The notes: generated by a model from the letters alone, not told the origin. A stretch of DNA of 7,721 nucleotides from Alphaproteobacteria bacterium (GCA_021639925.1 JAJXEL010000103.1:1-7721); one strand, 5' to 3'. Counted from the stretch's first letter, positions 1 through 7,337 are shown. Numbers and translations are program-made.

Positions 1-942
1 GTTTACGCGAACCATGGAAGCCGCGTCATATTTCTTTTTTAATTCGGCTCTTTCCTGCTTAATGTTTTCTTTTTCTTCTTTTTCCTTTTGAATCCGGGCG
101 GCTTCTTCGTCCTTCATTTTCTGGATACGGCGGTCTTCTTCGCGTTTCAGAGCGGCTTCAATCTGTTTTTGACGGATTTCGGCTCTTTGCTTTCTTTCCA
201 AAGCTTCCTGACGTTTTAAATCCTGCGCCAGTTCCCATTCCAGGCGGGCTTGCGTCATTTTTTCACGCCGTTCGATTTCGTCAAACAGCATTTGGCGGTT
301 AGACGTTTTTAACGCGTCAATTTCGGAACGCAGCTGTTCGCGTTTTAACTGCAGCATCAGTGTGCTGTTTTCGCGTTCCATTTCGGCCATTTCGCGGAAA
401 ATGTCGCTGGATACCTTCCCCAGGATTTGTTCGCTGGGCGGCGTGGACAAATTCATGGCTCCGGTGCCGGACGAACCAAAATCCAGGCTGGGAGTCGCCG
501 GCGCGGGAATATCGGTCGGCGGCGGCGGTATATTGACGTTTATTGACGCGGCCGGATCAGGCAGCGGCGCCGGTATATCCAGTGACAGCTGTGATTCTGC
601 CGGAGCGGGAACCGGATCAGGCGCGGGTACCGCGGGTTCCGGCGCCAATGACAGTTCCGGAGCAGCCGGCGCGGGAATCTGGACGTCTGCGGGGGCATTG
701 CTTGTTTCTTCCGCGGCAGGAGCCGGCACCGGTGTTTCTGTTTTCGTTTCTTCAGCCGGTTTTTCGGCGTCGGCAGAAACAGCCGGATCCGCTTTCGGCG
801 TATCGGCCGGTTTTACGGCGTCAACGGGAGCCGGGTCTGCGAAAAAAGAATCGTCAAACAAATCATCTGCGTTTGCTGCCGGCGCGGATATGGAAATAAC
901 CATAGCCGCCAGCCAAAAATGTTTTCTAAGGAATTGGTTCAT
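1..942 (-). CDS. pilP: PilP-like periplasmic pilus biogenesis protein, 3' end beyond the window
   Basis: This is the N-terminal 314 codons of a gene that reads open to base 1, so its C-terminus is not visible. The ATG at 942 sits 7 bases after a GAGGGA ribosome binding site (950-955) and overlaps the end of the upstream gene by 17 bases. Residues 1-25 are a Sec signal (positive MNQFLRKH, then a hydrophobic core) with a likely cleavage after ANA. Residues from about 35 to 160 are Pro/Ala/Glu-rich and probably extended. From about 185 to the edge the protein is a highly charged Lys/Glu/Arg/Gln helix, likely a long coiled coil. The PilP call rests on position directly after pilN-pilO2, as in R64-type pil operons, plus a signal peptide followed by a helical stretch. 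Known PilP proteins are much shorter (about 150 residues), and the C-terminal beta domain that would confirm the family lies outside. It could instead be a lineage-specific periplasmic spacer. Confidence 0.6.
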   Translation of the reverse strand, partial: MNQFLRKHFWLAAMVISISAPAANADDLFDDSFFADPAPVDAVKPADTPKADPAVSADAEKPAEETKTETPVPAPAAEETSNAPADVQIPAPAAPELSLAPEPAVPAPDPVPAPAESQLSLDIPAPLPDPAASINVNIPPPPTDIPAPATPSLDFGSSGTGAMNLSTPPSEQILGKVSSDIFREMAEMERENSTLMLQLKREQLRSEIDALKTSNRQMLFDEIERREKMTQARLEWELAQDLKRQEALERKQRAEIRQKQIEAALKREEDRRIQKMKDEEAARIQKEKEEKENIKQERAELKKKYDAASMVRVN

Positions 943-2311
943 AGATTTGTCCCTCATAAGTCCAGATGTTGCTGTTCGGATCATAATTCAACTGTAAAAT
1001 TTCCAAAGCCGGAAATTTATTAAACATCATCAGCCATTCTTCCATTGGTAAATCGGAAGAAAACATAAATTTCAAACGCGGATATGTCCGAAGTTCTTTT
1101 ACTTCCGTTCCCAAACCGTCTTTCGTGGTCTGAGCCTGACGCTGCGTTCTTTCTTCTGACATGCCGATCGGCATGTTAATGGCCTGGAAAATATTATTTA
1201 ATTCTTCACGCGATTCGTAAACCATCATTTTCGGCGCCTGCGAATGAATAGCCACATCGCCGATTGACAAGCTGACGATTGCCGTTTTTCCAGAAGTGTC
1301 GATTAAAAAGTCCAATCCGCGCGTATTATATTCTTCAAAAGCGCGTTTAATCCAGCCCAAATGTCCCCACTGCATCGTCCATGTCGTTGACAATCCCGAA
1401 GGGGAACAGGAAATTTGTCCCAGCGTCCAGCCCGGAACAACCATGGACTTTACCTGCCGCACGGCTGCCTGGCAACGGTTCAGCAGATCTTCGGTAACGA
1501 CCAGTTTTTCCCACGGGTGGACAATGACTTCCTGTTGTTTGGGCGCTTCTTCTTCGAACAAAGGTTTCATCGGCGCCAGCGGACGGATTACAGGTTTGTC
1601 GTCTGCAAACAGTCCGGAAATTAACTTGTATCCGATCAATAAAACCAACGCCCCGGCGCCAATAGCGATTAATTTCGTTTTTTGACGCTGGGATTTGTTG
1701 ATGTGCATCAATTTTGAACTGCCGGGAGCTTTTAAAATATCCCACAGATCAACTTCTTCCGTGCCTTCGATTTCCCATGACGCCGGTGCGATTTTACGTC
1801 CCCAGTCAGGCACCGCCATCATTGCGTAAAAAGCCCGTTTGGCGTCTTCTTCGTTCAGATACAGCATGTCTTCTTCAGACAGAATCAGGTCGTTTCTGAT
1901 GGCAATGAACCACCAGCCTTCATCGACTTCGAAAACGGCAACGGAAGACGGTTTGTCCTGGAATAATTCGGCGATCGCCGCTGCCGCGGACGGCATGCCG
2001 GCTTTGTGTCCTTCGGTGGAATTACCGATACCGTACTGCGGCGATGTTCCCTGCCGCAGGCAGAACAAATCGGCGCCTTCCATAAAATTATCGACTGTTT
2101 CCTGGACTTCGGGATAAGGATCGTTGGTATCCTGCAGCGGCTGCCAGAACAATGTGACGGCGTATGTCGTATCGTTTACGACAATCGTCGGCCCCCAGGA
2201 CGGTTCGGAATTTTCATCTTCCTCCGTATCTTCCTGTCCGACCAGAACGTCTTCGCCGGATTCGTCCTCCAGATCGTCCACGGTCAGTTCTTCATCATCA
2301 TCTACAGCCAT
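926..2311 (-). CDS. pilO2: Type IVb pilus inner-membrane protein, PilO2 family
   Basis: A 461-residue bitopic protein that I assign to the PilO2 family, which is part of the inner-membrane platform aligning the type IVb pilus machine with its secretin. Residues 1-37 hold 19 Asp/Glu and almost no basic residues. Residues 40-200 form a folded cytoplasmic domain rich in aromatic residues (for example EGWWFIAIRND). The only clear membrane helix is about 214-235, with basic QRQKTK before it and acidic FADD after it, so the C-terminal half is periplasmic. That half has two cysteines, C280 and C302, flanking a VVPGW motif and able to form a disulfide. Placement straight after the PilN secretin supports the family. 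The ATG lies 14 bases past the secretin stop, with a modest AGGA site 9 bases upstream. The stop is TAG, inside the next gene. The family call rests on topology, cysteines and gene order. Confidence 0.75.
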   Translation of the reverse strand: MAVDDDEELTVDDLEDESGEDVLVGQEDTEEDENSEPSWGPTIVVNDTTYAVTLFWQPLQDTNDPYPEVQETVDNFMEGADLFCLRQGTSPQYGIGNSTEGHKAGMPSAAAAIAELFQDKPSSVAVFEVDEGWWFIAIRNDLILSEEDMLYLNEEDAKRAFYAMMAVPDWGRKIAPASWEIEGTEEVDLWDILKAPGSSKLMHINKSQRQKTKLIAIGAGALVLLIGYKLISGLFADDKPVIRPLAPMKPLFEEEAPKQQEVIVHPWEKLVVTEDLLNRCQAAVRQVKSMVVPGWTLGQISCSPSGLSTTWTMQWGHLGWIKRAFEEYNTRGLDFLIDTSGKTAIVSLSIGDVAIHSQAPKMMVYESREELNNIFQAINMPIGMSEERTQRQAQTTKDGLGTEVKELRTYPRLKFMFSSDLPMEEWLMMFNKFPALEILQLNYDPNSNIWTYEGQIYEPIP

Positions 2312-2325
2312 ACCTAACTATCCTG

Positions 2326-3930
2326 TTATACGTTTAACATTCTTGTTTCCGGCGACAACGGGGAAATCAATACTTCCGGCGTCATCAGAATGACCATGAC
2401 GTTGCGGGATTTTTCCGCCTGATTCTGATAAGAGAAAAGTTGTTTGTCGTTTCCTGTCGAAGACTGCACTTGTTCAAATCCTGTCAGCATCAACGTTGAT
2501 CCCGACATCATGGCGACTTCCTGAACGAAACCGCGGGTTCTGATTTTCGGCAGCTGAACTACCGTTTGAGACGTTTCCGCATCTTCTCCCGTTCCGGTGC
2601 CGCCGCCGGTGGCCCTTCCCATTTCTTCCAATTCGGTCAACGTCATCGTAAACATCATCAGCAAACGGCCGTGATCCAAAATACGCGGCAGGACTTCCAT
2701 TGTAAAACCGTAATTGATTTTTGCCGGCGTAATGGAAACGGACGTCGTATCAGAGTTCATCGTCGTTTCAATTTTTTCAACATAAGATTCATCTGTTGAA
2801 ACCTGAATCGGCGCGATTCTGTTATTCATTGTCGTGATGGACGCGCTGGTCATCAAAGACGTCGTTCCTTGTGTCTTTAAAGCCTGTATGATCAAATTGG
2901 TCGTGTCGATATGTTTGTCTCCGGGGATTAATGTCATTCCCAGATTGCTGGTAATGCCTTCAAGCGACGGAGTAGACGATGTTATATCGAATTTCAGTTT
3001 TTCATTGATGAAATTTAAAACCGACGTTACGTTTATGGCAGACTGTTGGGAATTGCTCAGCGTAACGTTCAGGACTTTAACGGAAATGGCGACCTGCCGT
3101 GCCAGTTTTTCATTCATGCTGTTGACGTATTGGGAAATACGCTGCAGCGTAAACGGCGGCGCGGTTACGGTCATCGTTCCGTTCGTCGGGATAATGTTCA
3201 GCGTGGCGCCTTCCGGCAGCATGGCTGTGACCGCCTGTTCCAGCTGGGCCCAGAAATCCAATTCGACGGAAGAATCCATTGATGCCGACGTCGAACCGCC
3301 GCTTTCGCCTGACGATGTGCCGGCAATGTTGGCGCTCATGTTGGAAGTAACGGGCAAAGCGTAAATCGTAAAGACGCGCGTTTCCATTTTGTAGAAAGTG
3401 ATGACGCCGTTTTTATATCTCCACCACAAAGCGAAACGGGATACGATCTGATCCAGCAGACCGCTTAATTTCCCGGAATAAGCCGGCATAAACAGTTCTG
3501 TGCTGGTGTTGTTGGAAACGCCGCCGATGTCGTTGGCATTTGTTTCCCCCTGCGTTGCGCTTTTGACTTCGTTTAAAATCATGTCGTCAACGCGGACGGT
3601 AATTCCTGTCAACGATGTAATTTGTTCGGAAATCTGCAGCAAAGAAACCGGAGAAGTGCTGACCAGCGTAATTCCGTCGTCTGTTTCGAAACGGGCCGGC
3701 AGCGGATCGCCTTCGTTAACGCGGGTGCTTTGATTGCCCAGCCAGATATCGTCTTTAACGGCGATTGTATCCATTTTATATTGTTCGCTCGGTTTAAAGG
3801 GCTGTTCAAGCGTTCCTTCAATTTTATCGATCATTCTGTCGACATTTTTTAAATTCGACCGGTAAAGGCTGCACGAAGTCAACCCGATCAGGCAGACGCC
3901 GAAAATAAAGAATAACTGTTTAGTCCGCAT
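2326..3930 (-). CDS. pilN: Type IVb pilus outer-membrane secretin, PilN family lipoprotein
   Basis: A 534-residue secretin of the R64 PilN/BfpB type, which forms the ring-shaped outer-membrane channel for the pilus. The N-terminus is a lipoprotein signal ending in the lipobox LTSC, with lipidated Cys20. Residues about 95-190 form the N-terminal secretin/STN-like region, ending FALWWRYKNGVITFY. A Ser/Gly-rich linker spans about 200-222 and a second small N-domain about 223-275. The secretin core runs from about 277 to 522. It includes a Gly/Thr-rich stretch (441-450), then VVQLPKIRTRGFVQEV, the SGSTLMLTGF motif (477-485) and the closing RNVMVILMTPEVL, all typical of the family. Length matches PilN proteins. 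The ATG at 3930 has an excellent AGGAGG site (3937-3942) at 6 bases and overlaps the preceding lipoprotein gene by 11 bases. Lipidation suggests it can reach the outer membrane without a separate pilotin. Confidence 0.93.
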   Translation of the reverse strand: MRTKQLFFIFGVCLIGLTSCSLYRSNLKNVDRMIDKIEGTLEQPFKPSEQYKMDTIAVKDDIWLGNQSTRVNEGDPLPARFETDDGITLVSTSPVSLLQISEQITSLTGITVRVDDMILNEVKSATQGETNANDIGGVSNNTSTELFMPAYSGKLSGLLDQIVSRFALWWRYKNGVITFYKMETRVFTIYALPVTSNMSANIAGTSSGESGGSTSASMDSSVELDFWAQLEQAVTAMLPEGATLNIIPTNGTMTVTAPPFTLQRISQYVNSMNEKLARQVAISVKVLNVTLSNSQQSAINVTSVLNFINEKLKFDITSSTPSLEGITSNLGMTLIPGDKHIDTTNLIIQALKTQGTTSLMTSASITTMNNRIAPIQVSTDESYVEKIETTMNSDTTSVSITPAKINYGFTMEVLPRILDHGRLLMMFTMTLTELEEMGRATGGGTGTGEDAETSQTVVQLPKIRTRGFVQEVAMMSGSTLMLTGFEQVQSSTGNDKQLFSYQNQAEKSRNVMVILMTPEVLISPLSPETRMLNV

Positions 3931-4609
3931 TTTCGTCCTCCTGAGTCGTCACTACCAATACGCGGTTGCCTTTATAAAATGTACCCCATGGAGCCGGTCT
4001 GGCACGGGCAAACGAACGGATCAGAGCCGATGCCACGTCCATAAAGCGTCCGCGGAACATGGCGCCCGCTTCCAGGACATATTCGCGGTCGGTGCTCCAT
4101 ACAACGCGCCAGCCGGCCTTGTCCCCCCATTGCGTCAACAAAGAACGCACGGAAGATCCTTCCGTGGCCAGCCAGTCTTCAACCGGATCTGCGGGATCGT
4201 AAATTTCTTCGCCGCCGCCGGTCTGGTTTGAATTGTCTGCGGAAGAAGCGTTATTGTTTTGGGAACCGGACGCCGTTTGATTTTGCGCGTTGTTCAGCAT
4301 ATCGGCGTTTAAAGCGGTTTCTTTCGAACTGTCATAGCTGTATAAACCGTTTGCCCCGACTGCTCCGGGAGCCGTCGCGGCCAAATCTTCCCCGCGGTAT
4401 CCATATGTGTTCTGCAAAACGTCGGGCGGCGTTCTTTGCCCGAATTGCCCGCCGCCGACCGGCGCCGTAAAATCGGGGGCTGAGGAAACAGTGCCGGCGG
4501 AAACGCCGGGCCACGCCTGGTCGCCTTCAATCAGCTGAGTGCATCCGTTCAGTAAAAAAACAGCCGTGAACATGCTGAATATACTGATTTTTTTATATGG
4601 ATACGCCAT
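3920..4609 (-). CDS. TcpQ/PilL-type pilus lipoprotein
   Basis: A 229-residue lipoprotein with a C-terminal TcpQ-type domain. The signal peptide ends in the lipobox LLNGC (Cys23). Residues 24-143 are low-complexity Gly/Asn/Ser/Ala/Gln sequence, likely a flexible tether. Residues about 144-222 match the TcpQ pattern: an EDW start, SSVRSLLTQWGDKAGWRVVW, then FRGRFMDVASALIRSF and a final GNRVLVV strand. In toxin-coregulated and R64-type systems, proteins with this domain associate with the secretin and support its assembly or stability; PilL of R64 carries the same C-terminal domain. It is the first gene of the operon. The ATG at 4609 is chosen because GGAG (4616-4619) lies 6 bases before it; an in-frame TTG at 4621 would put that site inside the gene. 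It overlaps the secretin gene, which fits a stoichiometric partner. Confidence 0.88.
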   Translation of the reverse strand: MAYPYKKISIFSMFTAVFLLNGCTQLIEGDQAWPGVSAGTVSSAPDFTAPVGGGQFGQRTPPDVLQNTYGYRGEDLAATAPGAVGANGLYSYDSSKETALNADMLNNAQNQTASGSQNNNASSADNSNQTGGGEEIYDPADPVEDWLATEGSSVRSLLTQWGDKAGWRVVWSTDREYVLEAGAMFRGRFMDVASALIRSFARARPAPWGTFYKGNRVLVVTTQEDENAD

Positions 4610-4615
4610 AATAAT

Positions 4616-4619
4616 CTCC
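4616..4619 (-). promoter_or_regulatory. Ribosome binding site that fixes the lipoprotein start
   Basis: GGAG on the minus strand, 6 bases before the ATG at 4609. An upstream in-frame TTG at 4621 overlaps this site and so is unlikely to be the start. Confidence 0.75.
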
Positions 4620-4649
4620 AAAATTTAAAAATCAAAACGCTTCTTTAGG

Positions 4650-4678
4650 ATTATAATTAAAGCATTAAATTATTTAAA
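4650..4678 (-). promoter_or_regulatory. Sigma-70-like promoter of the pilus operon
   Basis: A perfect -10 box, TATAAT (4650-4655), lies 17 bases from a TTTAAA -35 box (4673-4678; 4 of 6 consensus positions). Transcription would begin near 4643 and give a leader of about 34 bases before the lipoprotein ATG at 4609. It sits directly downstream of the terminator-like hairpin at 4690-4721, the expected place for the promoter of a new transcription unit. The surrounding DNA is very AT-rich, so a chance match to the -10 box is possible. Confidence 0.6.
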
Positions 4679-4689
4679 AAATCCTTTAT

Positions 4690-4721
4690 AAAAACAAAAA
4701 CCGTACAAGGCTTTTGTTTTT
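4690..4721 (-). terminator. Rho-independent terminator after the 766-residue membrane protein gene
   Basis: On the minus strand the RNA forms a 13-pair stem: AAAAACAAAAGCC, loop TTGTAC, then GGTTTTTGTTTTT. The only imperfection is one G-U pair, and the U tract is built into the 3' arm. The plus-strand version has an A-C mismatch instead, so the minus strand is the better reading. The GC part of the stem is short (GCC/GG), so it may be a weak or leaky terminator. A second hairpin lies closer to the gene at 4754-4769. Confidence 0.6.
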
Positions 4722-4753
4722 TTGCAACTTTTTAAAAAAATAACAGATTGCCG

Positions 4754-4769
4754 CGGATTTTTCAATCCG
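4754..4769 (-). other. Small GAAA-tetraloop hairpin past the stop codon
   Basis: On the minus strand, CGGATT and AATCCG form a 6-pair stem closed by a GAAA tetraloop, 10 bases after the stop of the 766-residue gene. A run of seven T (4740-4734) follows 13 bases later, too far away for a canonical intrinsic terminator. It may protect the mRNA 3' end or work together with the hairpin at 4690-4721. Confidence 0.45.
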
Positions 4770-4779
4770 GGATAACACG

Positions 4780-7080
4780 TTACCACTTTTTGTAATACAG
4801 ACGTTCCTGAATGCCGCCGTTTTCGGACGTATATTCCGTGTATCCTTCTTCGGGCAGAACAATCATTCTTAATACGATTGTGTGCGGCGTGCGGTCCGTC
4901 ATGACGGGAATAATCTGTACGTCTTCCATGCCGACGCCGGTTAATGTGCTGCGGATCAGGGCAAAACGTTTTTCCTGCAGATCGGGATCACTATTGCTCA
5001 TGCGGACTTCAACGGCATTTTGAATATCTTTTTTGGCTCTTTGACCAAAGGCTTTGACCCATTTGACCGATTGCGCGGACATTTCGGAACTGTCGGGTTT
5101 GAACGTTAAACGCAGTTCCGTCGGAACAATCTGTCTTGCAGGCTGTTTCGTTTGTTGTTGTTCCGCGGACTGAGAGGACTTTTTGGCCGCCGTTTTTGAT
5201 TTTACGGCGCTTGCCGCGCTTTTATCTTTTTCTTTTTCCGTCTGTACGGCGGGAGCTGTCCCTGAACCGACACTGGGCAGAGTATCCGTTTCCGATTTTC
5301 CGAAGAAAGAAAACAGTTTGTCAACCAGGCCGCTTTCTTCTTCATTTTGTTTCTTTTTTTCGGTATTTGCCTGCGCGGCCGGCGACAGAGCTTCGGATAA
5401 TCCGTCCGGATTGACTTTGGGCGGCAGGCCTGTCGGAATCGCGGGAACCGCTGCCGGAACCGCCGGTTCGTTGGCTGAAACAGGCGCGGGAGTACCTAAG
5501 GGCAGCAGAAGAGGATTAACTTTGGCCTCCGGTTTTTGTTCTTCTCCGACAATGCGGACGGGAAGGGAATTAATAATATTGTTTTCTGTTTGTTGAGACG
5601 TGCCGCCGGCTGTATTGCTGCCGGACGGTGCGGGCTGTTCGTCAGCGACTCTGAACGCTTTTGCCCTGTCGGTTGAAACTGTCTGCGCGTCTGCCGCCGC
5701 CGACCATACGGAAGGCGTGTCAGACTGCGACATACTGGTCCATACGGCCGCTTCCTGCCGGTCAAGCCAGTTTAAAGATTTTTGGGACTGATTCGGAACA
5801 ACCGCGGACACTTTTCCGTTTTTATATATGACCGTTGGTTTTTCCTGTTTTGGTTCGGCGGCGGCCATGACGGTGTTTTCTGCCGGTTTTTCGATTACTT
5901 CCGTCGTTTCTTCTTCTTTGGCTGCCAAAGTGTTTTTAGGTTTGCCCCGCGCTTTGGCAATTTTCCATAAGCTGGGGGAATCGCCTGCTAAAACGGCAGT
6001 CTGTTTGACACCCGTCGTCTGTTGCGGAGATTCCGCCGTTCCTGCGAAAGGCACGTCCTGAACCACTGCCGTTTGAACGGCTGTTTTTTCCGTTGCAGTT
6101 GTTTTGCCGGCCGTAACCGTTGAATCTGTAGAATCCGGCATGTTCCGGACAGTTTTTGTTTGTCCGCCGGCGACGTCTGTCGCGGTTTGTGTGTTTAATG
6201 AGGCTGTCTGGCGGGCGCCGTTCATTTCCAAAAGGGCGGCGTTTTTCTGTTTGATTTCTTCTTTTTCTTTTAATTCTGACAGCTGGCGGCGCAGTTGGGC
6301 GATATCAACCCAGCGCGTTTCCGGGGTTGTTTTTTTCTTTGCGGCTTGTTTGGGGGCCGGCGTTTTTCGCTTTGCCGGTTCGGCCGCCGGTTTCGCTGCA
6401 GCTGTTTCGGAAACTTCTTTTAAAGCGTTATTTTTTTTCTCTGCCGGTTTTGAATCGTCCGGCGCCGTGTCTTCCTGCAGCAAAAGTTCGGAAGCGATAA
6501 CGGCTTCGTCCGATTCGGTCAACAATGTTAATCCGGAGCTCATCAGATTATCCAATGAAACGCCTTCTTGTTTTTTATCTTCGTTTTTTATTTCTTTTTC
6601 CGGCATGGCGGCGGCCGGGACAACGGCGGCTGTCCGGATAACGGGCGGCCGTTTGACCGTTTTGGCTATGGGAGACAAGGCCGCCGGTTTTTTAGGCGCG
6701 CCGGCTAAAACGGGCAGCGGTGCCATATCCGCCGGACCGCGGTGTTTTAAAGTTGTTTCCCCCGTGCCGTCAGCCGGCGTTTTGCCGATGAAAAAAGGAG
6801 CCGGTGCGGCTTTGTCCTGATTCCTTAATACAATATAGGCGGATTTTTCTTTTCTGAAACCGGAATAAGGCTGAACATCAACATATGTTTTAACCAGCGT
6901 ATCACGGTCAATTGCGCTGCGGTGGTTTTTTAGGACATAAAATGAAAACCTGCACAATCCGAGAATCAACAGAAAACTGAAAATCAGAAAAGCGGCGGTT
7001 CCCGCAGATACCGGATACTTTTTTCCCGATATGGCGTTTGGTTCTTCCCGATTATTTGAATTTTCCTGAAAAACAGTCAT
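4780..7080 (-). CDS. Large single-pass periplasmic protein with degenerate OmpA/MotB-like C-terminal domain
   Basis: I do not recognise this 766-residue protein as a named family. Residues 1-25 are polar and cytoplasmic, and 26-49 form the only membrane helix (AAFLIFSFLLILGLCRFSFYVL). Residues about 50-650 are low-complexity Ala/Lys/Pro/Thr/Glu sequence, probably disordered. They are broken by a predicted coiled coil (about 256-287, LRRQLSELKEKEEIKQKNAALL) and short Trp-containing motifs. Residues about 654-741 look like a small alpha/beta domain: a first strand ELRLTFKPDSSEMS, a helix, a strand VEVRMS, then an Arg-containing helix and LTGVGMEDVQIIPV. This spacing resembles OmpA/MotB peptidoglycan-binding domains, but the usual GHTD and NRRV signatures are missing. 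Neither the ATG at 7080 nor the in-frame TTG at 7125 has a good ribosome binding site; ATG is preferred by codon. Its place upstream of the pilus operon suggests an envelope-spanning accessory factor, but that is inference. Confidence 0.8.
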   Translation of the reverse strand: MTVFQENSNNREEPNAISGKKYPVSAGTAAFLIFSFLLILGLCRFSFYVLKNHRSAIDRDTLVKTYVDVQPYSGFRKEKSAYIVLRNQDKAAPAPFFIGKTPADGTGETTLKHRGPADMAPLPVLAGAPKKPAALSPIAKTVKRPPVIRTAAVVPAAAMPEKEIKNEDKKQEGVSLDNLMSSGLTLLTESDEAVIASELLLQEDTAPDDSKPAEKKNNALKEVSETAAAKPAAEPAKRKTPAPKQAAKKKTTPETRWVDIAQLRRQLSELKEKEEIKQKNAALLEMNGARQTASLNTQTATDVAGGQTKTVRNMPDSTDSTVTAGKTTATEKTAVQTAVVQDVPFAGTAESPQQTTGVKQTAVLAGDSPSLWKIAKARGKPKNTLAAKEEETTEVIEKPAENTVMAAAEPKQEKPTVIYKNGKVSAVVPNQSQKSLNWLDRQEAAVWTSMSQSDTPSVWSAAADAQTVSTDRAKAFRVADEQPAPSGSNTAGGTSQQTENNIINSLPVRIVGEEQKPEAKVNPLLLPLGTPAPVSANEPAVPAAVPAIPTGLPPKVNPDGLSEALSPAAQANTEKKKQNEEESGLVDKLFSFFGKSETDTLPSVGSGTAPAVQTEKEKDKSAASAVKSKTAAKKSSQSAEQQQTKQPARQIVPTELRLTFKPDSSEMSAQSVKWVKAFGQRAKKDIQNAVEVRMSNSDPDLQEKRFALIRSTLTGVGMEDVQIIPVMTDRTPHTIVLRMIVLPEEGYTEYTSENGGIQERLYYKKW

Positions 7081-7290
7081 TTTTTTTACTTTATTGATGC
7101 CAACAGAATAAGGATATTTTTTCAAAGTTTATCTGGAAAGTTATTAACTATCAGTAAATTTTTATTGATTTTTCAGCATATTAATAAATTCAGAGACCAA
7201 AAAACGCCGTTTAAAAATATTTCAAATTCGTGACAATTTTTTGACTTGAATGTAATTTTGTCAAAAATAATAATAAAATCAAATAGTTGT

Positions 7291-7319
7291 TTGACTTTTG
7301 CCGGGTGATTTTTTAGTGT
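7291..7319 (+). promoter_or_regulatory. Sigma-70-like promoter of the VirB2-like gene
   Basis: TTGACT (7291-7296; 5 of 6 consensus) is separated by exactly 17 bases from TAGTGT (7314-7319; 3 of 6 for TATAAT). Transcription would start near 7326, giving a leader of about 65 bases before the ATG at 7392. The weak -10 box is compatible with activator control. Confidence 0.5.
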
Positions 7320-7337
7320 GGACATTACCGGCCGTTT

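Noticed and set aside
495..679. Repeated GCCGGCGCGGGAAT segments (around 495 and 666)
   Set aside because: They encode similar Ile-Pro-Ala-Pro-Ala stretches in a low-complexity linker and carry no sign of a mobile or structured DNA repeat.
362..997. Plus-strand open frame of 211 codons rich in Gly, Ser and Ala
   Set aside because: It is the antisense shadow of the Pro/Ala-rich part of the PilP-like gene. It has no ribosome binding site and no domain, and the minus-strand reading has a signal peptide and a strong ribosome binding site.
6104..6820. Plus-strand open frame of 238 codons inside the 766-residue gene
   Set aside because: Low-complexity antisense product of the Ala/Lys/Thr-rich linker, with no start signal and no recognisable domain.
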